Source of the DNA: Holtermanniella nyarrowii
Lineage: Eukaryota > Basidiomycota > Tremellomycetes > Holtermanniales
Direction of reading: 5' to 3'
DNA length: 64,000 nt
Assembly: GCA_001600035.1 (NCBI GenBank)
Contig: BCIT01000008.1
Coordinates: 458,836 to 522,835 of the forward strand
The position numbers and the translations under genes were made by a program. The first letter of the stretch is position 1, and every line of letters starts with the position of its first letter. Positions 10,360 to 21,224 of the stretch are shown piece after piece. The notes beneath the pieces are model-generated. The model saw only the letters and a program-made list of their open reading frames with translations, made no database searches and had not been told where the DNA came from.

Positions 10360-13009
10360 CTAAGGCTTGATCTTGGCCTTGATGTTGTCGACAATGAGAC
10401 TCTTGTAGCTGGTGACGTCGCCCATGTACTTGGAGACGGAGCCCTCGGCACAAACCCAAAGCTGTTTTGTCAGCATCATCCGAACGCCGACGCAGTCTGA
10501 CAAACCTGGTTGGAAGTGTTGGTGATGAAACGCTCGTCGTGACTGATTGAAATGACTCCGCCCTTGAAGACCTTGAGCGCCTCAATCAAAGCATCGATAC
10601 CTTCGATATCCAAGTGGTTCGAAGGCTACAAGTCAACAACTCTTCCAACAACACCGAAGAGAACTCACCTCATCGAGCAACAAGATGTGAGGCTTGAGCA
10701 TGCTAAGCACAGCAAAGCTGACACGACTCCGCTGACCACCAGACAATGTCCCAATCTTCTGCAGACCGGTAAGACCAGTAATACCGAAAGCACCGAGATG
10801 AGAACGGTATTCTTGTTCTATCTTGCCGGGGAACTTGGCTTGTAGGAACGCGACTGGTGAGACAGTGACATCGAGCGAGTCAATGTGCTGCTTGTCAGTG
10901 GTGCTCGTACAGGAGAAAAGACCTACGTGTTGAGTAAAGTAGGCAATTCGTAATCTGCCGTTACGGATGGCTTGACCCTGCATAGCCTCCAAATCACCGA
11001 CAAGCAGCTTGATCCTGCCAATTAGCACCTCTCCACCCCGCACTCCTCGACTCACAGTGTCGATTTACCAGCACCGTTAGGTCCAATGACCGCAATCCGA
11101 CTATCAAGCCCCACATCAATGTTCACACTCTTCAAAATCAACTTCTCCTTGGTATAACCAAAAGTGACTTCATTAAGCTGCAACAGCGGCGGCGAGATCT
11201 TTTCAGGATCAGGAAACTTGAAGCTCTCGCTATCTTCTGCCTCGGGCGGCTCAAGTTCGGGCAACTTGTCCAAAATCTTGATCTTGGATTGTGCTTGCGC
11301 CGCACGGTTCGCATTGTATCGCCATCGATCAATGTACGCTTGAAGATGCTGGCGATAGACGAGTTGAGTCTCGTATTCCTTTTTGGCGTTTCGGTTACGC
11401 TCGGTCTTGGTTGCGTAGAACTGAGTGAAATTGCCTTTGTAGTAGTCGAGACGCTGAGAGTGCTGGTGGATAATGTCGGTTGCGACTGCGTCGAGGAACG
11501 CGCGGTCGTGCGAGCTGAGAGTCAGTGAAGTTGAAGCTTCAACTTTGACTTACACGACGAGAAGGGTACTAGGCCACGTCTGCAAGTAGTCTTCGAGCCA
11601 AGCGATGGCGTTGAGATCCAACATGTTCGAAGGTTCATCAAGCATGAGAAGCTAGTCCGTCAGAAGGATCCTTTCCCCGGACTTCACTCACATCAGGCTT
11701 GACAAAAAGCGCTCTAGCAAGCGCAAGTCTCATCCTCCAACCACCCGAGAACGCTCTCGTAGGCTTCTTCTGATCATCATCATCAAACCCAAGACCCGCA
11801 AGCAGAGCACTAGCTCTCGAAGGACCCGTCTCCGCCTCCATATCAATCAACTTTTTCTGAATATCGCCAAGACGCGCAGTGATGTCGTCCTTCTCTGCTT
11901 CAGCTCCTTCGTCGGCTGCTGGTGCACCATCCTGCGGCGTCGCGGACGTCTTTTCGAGCTCATCGAGACGGGCCATGAGGTCTTTCTCTTCGGTGATGAG
12001 CTTGTGTCGCCAGACGTCGGCTTGAAGCACCGATTCGAGTGCTGTAGTGTCGTCTCCGACAATCTCTTGCTCGACATACAAGACGGTGATGTGCGTTGGG
12101 ATCTGCACTTCTCTAAGAGCCAAGTTGCGAAGCAAAGTCGACTTTCCGATACCGTTGCGACCGATCAGACTGCCATGTCAATCAAGCAGTCTGCGTTTAG
12201 AGGCGACTTACCCGTATCGACGTCCATGAGCCATGGTAAGCACAGCACCCTGCCTTGAAAACATTAGCAACCTCTTTCAACGACCTAGACGTACAAGATA
12301 CGATGACTGGCAAACGAGACATCGATACTCGGCAAATGGATATCCTTGCTCTTGCCCTTGGCAGCGTTGGAGAGGTCGAGCGGATTAACCTTCATGTACA
12401 TTTCCTCGTACGTCTCTTGTTTTTGCGCCATTTCAACGAGCTTGGAACCTTCATAGAGATCACGACGAGCGCGTTTCTCAATCTTGGCCTTGCACAGTCA
12501 GCATCCTTGAAGCCAGAAGAGAGAGGACGGACCTTGATCTTGGCTTCTGCTTTTGCGAGCTTGACGACGTCGACTCTAGAAGCTTGGCCTTTGGTATTGG
12601 ACTCAAGGTCGACTTTGCCTGACATTGCGATCGTAGCCGACATAGAGCCAGTCGTACGCATATCAATTGCCTTTTCAAGCTTTGTCACGCTCGATGCAGG
12701 TCGGACTCGGGTGTGCGAGTTGGAAGCGAGGAAAGCTTCCAGTCTGCTCATGCTGCTTCATCAGCCTCGATTCTTTTTGCAAAGACATACAACTCGTCCA
12801 AAGCCTTGTTGTTTGAAGAAGATGGACCTCCTTGGAGCATGCCGCGGGTGACATCTGCGATATCTTCGGGCTCTTCATCTTCATCGACGACTAGACCGGA
12901 AATGTACGAGACAACGATCTCGTCGGTTTGCGGAAAGGTTTGGCGCTGAAAATCAGTATTGATATGAGCGGTTGCGGAGACGTACGATATCTGAAGCAAT
13001 CTCTGCCAT
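10360..13009 (-). CDS. GCN20: ABCF ATPase, GCN20 type
   Basis: A soluble twin-cassette ABC protein with no membrane segments. The N-terminal domain starts MAEIASDI and continues through [19 protein letters not shown], as in Gcn20. The first cassette has Walker [17 protein letters not shown], signature [16 protein letters not shown] and Walker [14 protein letters not shown]. The second has Walker [11 protein letters not shown], signature [12 protein letters not shown] and Walker [16 protein letters not shown]. Between them lies the charged ABCF linker with [15 protein letters not shown]. About ten short introns are spliced to give roughly 730 residues, close to yeast Gcn20 (752). Gcn20 works with Gcn1 on ribosomes to activate Gcn2 on uncharged tRNA. 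The start ATG at 13009 opens a seven-codon exon before the first intron. Confidence 0.92.
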
Positions 13010-13401
13010 GATGACTGATATCGAATCAATAAAGATCTTTTAGAGCGTAGCTGAAACCAGTTGCAGCTGAACGGCCGCGGCCTGCTCATTAAGACTTACT
13101 AACCTAATGCACTACTGTAATTTTGTTGTCTCAATCCCAATGTTTTCCTTATTGCCACCCATTTCAAGCCATTAGCTTGACAAAGGTAGTTGATTACGAT
13201 TTCTTTTTATTATAATCGACGTTGGTTAAAATCCGGAACCATCTACAAGCCATTCCGAGGCTGTGCGCAGTGGGAAACAACGCGTCGGAACACTGCACAG
13301 CTTCACCATCACCATCAGCATCGACGACGACGACGACGACGATCGACGATCGACAACCACCGTGCTAGCGAGCAGCACTCTCTAGCTCACAAGCAACCAA
13401 C
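13010..13401. promoter_or_regulatory. Divergent intergenic region between GCN20 and RIM9
   Basis: No gene is visible. A GACGAC-type trinucleotide run lies at about 13321-13345, and CA-rich sequence precedes the RIM9 ATG. These look like a 5' leader and bidirectional promoter. Confidence 0.4.
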
Positions 13402-15140
13402 ATGGGCTACCGTGCACGCTCAGCAACACCTGGCACAGTCCTCTGCCTAGCATCCACTATCCTGCTCGCATTAGTCTCGTTCAACACACCCCTTCTCAAA
13501 TCTTTGTACTTTCTCAAAGCTACCTATACTGTCGGCTCCAACGCGTATGTTCAAGTGTATCACGAAGTGAAAGGAGACTGATGGATTGTCTAGGGGCACA
13601 GTAACGTTCGGGACACTTGGTTATTGCTTGGAAGTTGGAGGACAGACGACGTGCCAAGGCCCGACTGTTGGGTACAAGCTTGATTTGAACAGTATTCTTG
13701 GAGTCTCGCTGTTTGATATCCCTGATGCCATTGCGTATGTACCACTTTCAATTCCCATCGCTAACCCACAGCAAGGTCCTCACCTACGTTCTCATCGTCC
13801 ACATCGTCGCGCTAGGCGCAGGCGTCCTATCCGTCATCTTTGGTCTCCTCTCCCATTTCAGTGGCATGGGCGTTCTCTGTTTTCCCACATGCACAGCAGC
13901 AGTCACATCATCCCTTGCACTTCTCTCCCTTGTTATCGATCTCGTCGTCTTCTACATTGCCAAAGCGCGTATCGACCGGGTCGACGGCGCTTCAGCATCC
14001 ATCGGCATCTGCGTCTGGCTCACACTAGCCGCTTGGCTCTGTGCAGGATTCGCAGGCTGTGCATATGGTATCGGCAAATGCTGCGTCGGCGCACGTAAAT
14101 CCCAACCATCAGGCGACCCCGAAGCCGAATCATCCTACAACAAACGAAGACATGACAAGAGCGACGGCGAGCATTGGCGAATGCAAGCTCTCGCCGCAGA
14201 ACAAGCACGCAAGAAAGAAACTGGTCTACCTTCCTTCCCAGATTATGAGCGAACGCCCTTGACAGCGCAAGATCATGAAGATGCAAAGTATCTTCAAGAG
14301 GAGCATGCGCATGTAGCTGCGCCGCTGAGGCTCGATGGGTCGGTGATCAATAATGTTGGTGTTGGGTATGGGAGAAAGACGCCGACGCAGCAGCCGGCTT
14401 GGCAGACTCAGGACCCTTATGCGGGTTCGGGCTCTCAGGCTGATTACGATGCTCGGAGGGCGCCTTCGATGCGCAGTCAGGCGACTTCAGCGGGAGACTT
14501 TGCGGGTGTCGGAGCGGGTGCTGGTGCTGCTGCTGCTGCCGCTGGCTACAGTGCTCATCAGCAGCAACAACAGCCTGCACAAGGCCAGTACGGTCACTAT
14601 GACGATTGTGAGTCCCTCCTCTCCTCAAAGCCAATACTAACAAGCAAAGACTATGATCCCTCGCAACCTCAGACGCAATACCAAGACCCCTACGCAGCAC
14701 AAGCTCAACAAAGCTATGCAGACCCGTACGCCAACCCGCAACAAAACAACTATGATGCGTACCAGCGCCAAGAGACGTATCATCAAGAGCCGTACCCTGC
14801 ACAGCCTCAGCAGCAACAAGGCTATGCGGATCCTTACGCCGGGTATGGCCAGACGCCGATCCCTGTCCCTTCGCCGGTCCAGCAACGGCCTGTCTCTGAT
14901 GCATACGACGCAATCGGTGTCAGTGCCACGACGGCTGGTGCGGGCCAGCACGCTCGTGATTACACAGGCACCGAGCTCCAAAACCCCCGTCCTCAACATT
15001 TGCATCAGCAACAAGCAGCTGCAGATCTCCTTGCACCTACCAGCCCCACTTCACCCGTCGACGCAGGCCCAAGTCCACCGAGCTACGGCGACGTTCCGGC
15101 TCAACAGGGCTATCCGAATGAGAAGGCGCGTTACCGCTAG
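13402..15140 (+). CDS. RIM9: pH-response regulator PalI/RIM9
   Basis: A four-helix SUR7/PalI-family plasma-membrane protein of the alkaline-pH Rim101/PacC sensing pathway. It starts MGYRARSATPGTVLCLAST, giving the first helix, followed by the extracellular loop with GTVTFGTLGYCLEVGG and conserved cysteines. Three more helices follow at about 13,780-14,080, with KVLTYVLIVHIVALGAG, SLALLSLVIDLVVFYIAKAR and ICVWLTLAAWLCAGF. The long cytosolic tail is Gln/Tyr/Pro-rich with many DPYA motifs, low complexity as usual for PalI. Three introns are supported; the third (42 nt, about 14,609-14,650) is a multiple of three and free of stops, so retention would simply add 14 residues. Confidence 0.88.
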
Positions 15141-15257
15141 AGTCAGGATGAAGGGAGACGGTTGTACGACTGTGATAGTGTATCCTAGAGAAGAGATGTA
15201 TGCGTTAAGGGTACATTCCGTCTAGTCCTGCAGTGTACAAAAAGTGACATGTGAGGC

Positions 15258-18200
15258 TTACTGGCCGGCGTAGAGCCGAGTCCATTCCCTAGCTTGCGCG
15301 ATTGCTCCCTTCTCATTCTCCTTCCAGTTCTGCGCAACGTCGTTCTGTAGGTCAGTGGTGGTCCAAGGTACCTTGGGAACTCACTGCTAGCGGGTCATCG
15401 GGGTTAGGAGCACCAAGCAAAGCTTGCACACTCAGTCTGAGAGGTCAGTCTGACTCCAAAGATGAGCTACGCAGTTACTCACAGCACTGTCCGGATCTGA
15501 AGAGCAGGCGACCACTTGTCTTTGAGGATGTCAAGACAGATGCGGCCCAGCTTGTCTGAAATCGTCAGCACGGGACACGTTTGCGCGCGAGATGGACGAG
15601 CATGTACCCGGACGGATAACCGCTGCCCAAAGCCAGTGCGCAGTACTTACCAATGTTTGGGTGGTAGATCTTGGTAAGAAAGCGAACTTTTGGTGGGTTC
15701 ATTGGGTATTCTTCGGGCAAGAAGAGTTCCAGGTTGAAAACGCCGCCTAGGGATGGTCAGCTCGCGTACCATGAATTTGACGAAGGATCCTGCAAAAGGA
15801 CACGAAGAGGTCTCTGCATCACTTGGTTGCTTTCAACAGCTACTATCGCGTTGTCGCCGACTGTTCCCTTCCAAGTCGGAGAGGGCCACGACTGCGCGCT
15901 TTACCGACTCGCAGCTTCACTTGTAGACAGCGGCAGCATCGCACAAGACTTTTCACACTTGTTTTACGCGACTGGAAACTCGGTCAAGAGTACACATTAC
16001 GCGTCACCAGCGCACCCTTGGACTGTGCTCAGGGTTGATCGTCGCTATCAACCCCTGCCACATATACTGCGCACTTGACCTTTGACCTAGATCTGTAATG
16101 AGGACAATGCGCCAGCAGCCAACGGTCAGTACAGCTTACAAGAGCTGACTTGATTTATGGTCTTGCGTATCCCACCGGCCGAATCAAGAGCATCGCAGTA
16201 TAAGATCAAAGACCAAGAAGAGGTGACTGTAACAGAGCATCCAGCTTCACAGCTGGAGTCGAAACAATTCCGCTCTTTGGTCGGTGCACATGCAAGTCCA
16301 GAGACTGCATAGCCGCGAAGGAGATGATCAGCTCGCAGAGAGCTGATCTAACGATTCTGGCTTCACGCAGTACATTTGACAGACATGCTCTTGACTGCTG
16401 AGATGAACAGAGGACAAGAAGAGGCCTAGCAAAGCAATCCTTCAGCTCCGTACAGCGATTGTCGCATTGTTGCTGCCTTCTCCCTTCCCTGAGCAAACGA
16501 CCACGACTACAGCGCTGTTCATGTATCAACCTCAAAGCTAACATCGCGGCCGGCGCATCAGAGCAGTATTTCTTGAGACAAGATGCTTTTTATCGTAGGC
16601 CCAAAGCTGCTTAGTTGCTATCCTCTGTAATCCTTGTCGTGTCTTGTATCCAGAAGGAAGCGTAACATTGTCACAGCATAGAACGCATACTCGAGTAAAC
16701 ATCATACCATCCAAAGAGTCCCACCCTTGAATACCACAGCAAGGTTACTGACGTTCGCAGAGAGGATCTCTTCGTCTCTGGCATTGACACTTGCATTGCC
16801 TCTGTTTCGAAGCAACAACAACTGAACAAGACAGCTACAGAAGCCGAGTAATACAGAGGCATTCCTAATCAAGCGACCGCAGAAATCTGTGCAGGAGACG
16901 CAATGGCTACACTCAGCAGCGGCAATGCATTTGAAATACTAGCCCAGCCCCCAATCCTTCTGTCGACGCGATCTGGAATAGCGAAGTTTGCCGTGACGCT
17001 TGAGTGGCACTTCTACAGCTGAGCACTCAGCAGCAGGTCGTGACGCCCGAGTCGCAGCTCCCTACTGTTATTGACACAGATCTCCAAACCCGCCTGCGAT
17101 ATGGCAGGTGTCTAAGATTGAGAAAGGACCAGCTCGGAACCAGTGCAAGCGATGACAAAGCTCTCAATTGTCGCTCATCGAAGCGCCGATTCCGGGTGCG
17201 AATTCCGCAACACATACCCATCAAGTAAGTCACCGCCCGCAGCCTCAGCTACATATGCTGTGCACTTAACCCAGATTTTAGCGAGGTCGATGCGCCGACT
17301 GACTGCATCAAAATAGCTTACAAGAGCTGATTTGATCCATAGTCTTGCGCATCTCACCCACCGTATCACGAGCATCGCAGCACAAGGCCTACGGTTAGAA
17401 GAGGAAGCTCCCTGGCGGCCCTTCAGCTTCACAGCTGACTTCGGTGCAGTGGCATCCTCTTCTAGCCGAGAGACCCCGCCAACATGCCGATGGTAGCAGC
17501 TCGCAAAGAGCTGATCCTATCTTTTGCTTTGAAGAAGTGCATTTGGCAGGCAGCCGTAGACCAAGGTGACAACGAAGGGACAAGGAGAGGCTAGTCAAGG
17601 GCTTCGGAAGCAGCTCAATTTAGCTACTGTCACTTTAATTTAGCTTCTTCACCGCCGAAATTAAAGATCAGCGACTGCGGCTGTACGATCGCGCAGCCTC
17701 ACGGCTGGTAAACGGCAGCAGTTTCTCACTGAATCCTCGCGTGCATGCAGGAGCCAGACTCATATTTCAGGGGCTTATTCAACCAGATGCAAAGCAGCTC
17801 AACAAGCTGATCCTTGTCGGACCAGCACAGCGTCATCTCATCGGAGGCATCGCACGAAAGATCGACCAGAATGAACTGCTGACAGTTGAATTTGTCGCGT
17901 CTCGTCGTGCGGACCGTCAAGAGTATGTAGCTCTGTTACAGCACGAAACGCGCGCGCGAGCGAACGTCACAAGTGCCCTCAAACCTGACTAGCAAGATTA
18001 ATGACGTTCCAATAGAGGAGTCTCTTCGGCTCTGTATTGACACTGAAACTTGAATTGCCTCTGAGGGCCAGCAATTATAGCTGATTCAGACAGCTGGAGA
18101 AGCCGGGGAATGCAGAGGCATCCCTGATCAACTGCGCACGTCCACAAGTTCTGAGACATGATGGATCAATCCGACAATGGCGGTACTCATGACACACCTA

Positions 18201-18565
18201 GCGCTTTTCTCTCCTTTCTCCCCCCTCGATCTGAGATGGCAGACAACACTGCGACACTGGAACAGCATTACGAAGCTAATCACTCGGCTGCAGGACGGAC
18301 CACAGTGTTGCAGTGATGTCTTGTCTCACAGATCTGCCATCGACGCTGACGCAGTAGGTAAAAGCAAGACGACACTCACCTTCATAAGGACTTGACTCGG
18401 GACCAGTAATGGTGACTTGGAAATGGCGAAGATTGTCATCCTTTGGTGCTGCGCTAATCCCTGGGGCAGGGTCTGCGATGAGACGCTCTGTCTCCTGTTC
18501 TCATCAATAACCAGACCCTGTCTCTCGAAGCTACCCACCTTGAGGATGCGCTTAGGAAGACTCAT
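15258..18565 (-). CDS. UBC13: Ubiquitin-conjugating enzyme E2 UBC13 with a 2.6-kb intron
   Basis: Ubc13 pairs with Mms2/Uev1 to build K63-linked ubiquitin chains in DNA-damage tolerance. Exon 1 (18565 leftwards) reads MSLPKRILK; exon 2 begins [14 protein letters not shown] and runs through [15 protein letters not shown]. After an intron from 18379 down to 15747 the frame resumes exactly in phase as [20 protein letters not shown]. Later exons give [20 protein letters not shown], with the catalytic Cys in RIC, then [10 protein letters not shown] and [11 protein letters not shown], and end with RLYAGQ. Total length is about 150 residues, normal for Ubc13. All other introns are 40-90 nt. Both ends of the long intron have good splice sites (GTGAGT donor; GCTGACCATCCCTAG acceptor). 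Divergent from the peroxidase gene, 167 bp apart. Confidence 0.93.
16060..16870. repeat. Repeat unit 1 inside the UBC13 intron
   Basis: This unit begins with a block containing GCTTACAAGAGCTGA (16134) and ends with a block at about 16,700-16,870 containing CATTGACACTTGCATTGCC. Both blocks recur in the same order and orientation about 1.2 kb further on. Similarity is patchy, with identical runs of up to about 15 nt separated by diverged bases, so the duplication is old. Confidence 0.6.
17255..18150. repeat. Repeat unit 2 inside the UBC13 intron
   Basis: The second copy starts with GCTTACAAGAGCTGA at 17316, matching 16134, continues with similar CAGCTTCACAGCTG and CTCGCAAAGAGCTGAT segments, and ends with TATTGACACTGAAACTTGAA near 18035, matching 16781. 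A further block at about 17,660-17,720 resembles one at 15,885-15,945, hinting at a third partial copy. No coding content recognised. Confidence 0.6.
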
Positions 18566-18732
18566 ACTGTTCAAGTATGAAGATGAATATGCTCGAGCTT
18601 GTAAGTGATGGCGTAACGGGCCGCCTACAGTAGGGGGTTTGGCACCTCAGAATATGCGTGGGAAAGTCAGATTGCCACCGGTTACTTTCTTCCGGGTGCA
18701 CCAACCAGCTTTTAACCATTACAAGTACAATC

Positions 18733-19896
18733 ATGGCACAAGTAAAGCAAGGTGACTTTAACGGTAAGCACTCTGGTACATTAAAGACATGGCTGAGCAA
18801 CACAAAGGTATCAAAGAGGAGATTCGCAAGGTTCTCAAGCAGCCGGGCTATGACGATGGTAGTGCCGGTCCTATTTTCGTCAGGCTTGCGTGGCATCAGT
18901 CGGGCAACTTTTCACTCGTAGAGGTACGCTTTCCCCACATTGATTCGATCTAGTATACTGACGCTTTCAGCATAATGGAGGTTCCAACGGTGCAGGCATG
19001 CGTTTCCCACCCGAAGTCCGTTTCCCCTCACCGTCCATCAAGCTAACCCACAGTCCGTCGATCCAGCAAACGCAGGTCTCCACCACGCAATCTCCTTTCT
19101 CCTTCCAATCCAAGCCTCGAACCCTTGGATCTCTCACGCAGATCTCTGGTCCCTAGCAGGTGTAACCGCCATCCAATCGCTCGGAGGTCCCGAAATCCCT
19201 TGGCAACCCGGAAGGACAGATTACGAAAACGAGCAGGCGGCTTCTGAACATCGTGGAGATGTTGGAGATCGACTGCCTGATGGCGCTAAAGGGGCAGGTC
19301 ACTTGAGGGATGTCTTTGGAAGGATGGGGTTTACGGATCGTGAGATTGTGGCGCTTTCGGGAGCGCATGCACTTGGGAGGTGTCATGCTGATCGGAGTGG
19401 GTTTGATGGGTACGTTGGGTTGAGATATTGGTGGCGATGCTAAGCGTAGACCGTGGGTCGTCAACCCTACTCGGTTCTCGAACCAATACTACAAAGGTCT
19501 ACTCAACCGTAAATGGACACCAAGGAAATGGGACGGTCCATTCCAATACGAAGCAACCGTCGCAGGCCAGAAACTCATGATGCTTCCCAGCGACGTACGT
19601 CTCTCCTTTTATTTTCGTTCCCATTAACGCGAAAACAGATGGCCTTGATCGAAGACGCCTCCTTCAAGCCCTGGGTCGAAAAGTACGCAGCAGACCAACA
19701 ACTCTTCTTCAATGATTTCGCAATGGCTTTCGGCAAACTCATTGAATTAGGCGTCGATCGTGACGATACAGGCTTTGCGAAACTTGTCAAGCGTGCTGCT
19801 GAAGAAGGCAAACCTTTGGATCAGGTTTCGCGCCCTGGCGGTGGTGGGGGTTGCCCGATGGGTTATGGTGGTGTCAAGCGCGAAAGCAAGCTCTAA
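18733..19896 (+). CDS. CCP1: Cytochrome c peroxidase, class I haem peroxidase, cytosolic form
   Basis: Reduces hydrogen peroxide using cytochrome c. Distal-site motif is [12 protein letters not shown], with the catalytic Arg, Trp and His; proximal haem ligand His is in [24 protein letters not shown] and [14 protein letters not shown] follow, the latter carrying the Trp that aligns with the radical site of yeast Ccp1. It starts [18 protein letters not shown] after removal of a 44-nt intron, with no mitochondrial presequence, so it is probably cytosolic rather than intermembrane-space. The C-terminus has a Gly-rich tail with one Cys, [12 protein letters not shown]. Five introns; about 300 residues, normal for the catalytic domain. 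Divergent partner of UBC13. Confidence 0.9.
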
Positions 19897-19938
19897 ATTT
19901 TGGATTTAGGATACATGCATGCATGCGACCGTCTACGT

Positions 19939-20895
19939 CTACATGAAATCATCGTCGTCGAGCGCATCGTCATACAGCGTCGTATCGGCTTTACCAACAG
20001 CAAGCGCCTTGGCAGCTCCAAGCTTTGGCTTGTTGGTCGTCTACTCGTCAGCTACCATTCTTCCCCTTCCCCCCTCTCAAACTTACCTTTTTCTTCCCAC
20101 TAGCCTTGTCCCGCTCCTCGGACTGCTTGGTATTACCCAAAACAGTCAAACCACTAGCGACCTTTCTCACATCTTTACTCGCCAAACTCTCACATAGATC
20201 TTTGGCCAATGTCTCTACGAAATATGCGTACAGCGGATTCGACTCGTATCTCGCCAAGATAGTGGTCATGAGTTCTTTGGAGAGGGCCTCGAGTTCGGGT
20301 TTAGTTTTGGGTTGGGCTGTCAGGAGGTTGCTGAACTCGCCGGCACCGGCGCCCGCAGAGTGGATTGAGTCTTCGGGGTTGACGCCTCCGACCAGGTCGG
20401 CAGCTGCTTCTGCGTCTGCATCAAGTTCAGCTTGGCGGGCTAGACGTTTACGTTCTTGAGGTGTCATGTAGTCGATCAAGTTGTCCCCTTCATCTTCTTT
20501 CCCAACCTAGCCCACATCAGCCAGTCCTCTCTCTTGAGGCACAGACACTCACACCCAGAGCAGCCAGACGCTCCTTTTCAGCAAGCTTTTTCGTCAATGA
20601 CATCTTCTTCCTTGGAGGTGCTGTTGTTGAAGCGACGGGTTTGGGTGTATCGTCTTCTGAAGCATCCCAGTCGTCTGACTGCATAGTGTCAGCTACGCTG
20701 TACTGACATGGAGAGACGTACACCTGATTCCTCCTCATCTTCGCCTTCCCACTTGCTAGCGCGCTTCACGACGGGTGCAGCGGGCGCAGCAAGCGTCGGT
20801 ACGCTAGTAGCAGGCGCAGTCTCCTCGTCGGATTCATCTTGGAAATCAGCATCTCACTTGGAAAGACATAGCAAACACATACCCCAATCGGCCAT
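19939..20895 (-). CDS. HCR1: Translation initiation factor eIF3 subunit j
   Basis: Starts MADWDDESDEE, the acidic Trp-containing N-terminus typical of eIF3j, followed by a second DDWDASEDD block. The middle has KKMSLTKKLAEKERLAALG and NLIDYMTPQERKRLARQAE. The C-terminal part carries FSNLLTAQPKTKPELEAL and the YAYFVETLAKDLCESL block, and ends with an acidic DDDFM. eIF3j binds the 40S decoding centre and eIF1A and helps recruit eIF3; in yeast it also aids 20S rRNA processing. Four short introns. It converges with the peroxidase gene (42 bp between stops) and diverges from cyclin L. Confidence 0.92.
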
Positions 20896-21224
20896 GATGT
20901 TTCTCTAGTTTGTGCAGTGATGTATATAGGCACTGCAAGCAAAAAAAGTAGTCTGCAAAATGGCACAGATGTCACTTTGAGGCTCGAACAAAGGTTCAAG
21001 CTGATCTTTTGTGGATTTTCCCTTACCACGCGCCTTTGCCCTGCAGGCGTGCGTCATCTGGTGCAGAGGGCGCCGATAGGCTTGCCACGACGTGGTAGCG
21101 AACCTCACAAATGTTGCACGAGCAGTCGAGACAGTTGCAGACTTTATCAAGAACACCCGTATAGCTCATAGAGGAGGCAGGATGGTGTATTTTTGCCGGT
21201 AGTTGTGACAAGAGATACTTGAGA

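Larger units (their letters stand above)
15747..18379 (-). other. Giant intron of UBC13 filled with diverged repeats
   Basis: At 2,633 nt this intron is about fifty times the local norm. No ORF inside has a recognisable domain; the longest frames (about 135, 112 and 83 codons) overlap the repeats and look incidental. Much of the sequence is accounted for by repeat blocks, listed separately. I saw no terminal inverted repeats, poly-A tail or target-site duplication clear enough to name an inserted element. Confidence 0.75.

Noticed and set aside
15671-16078. 135-codon plus-strand ORF in the UBC13 intron
   Set aside because: It overlaps the UBC13 exon coding for GVFNLELF on the other strand and runs into repeat sequence; no domain and an overlapping real exon argue against it.
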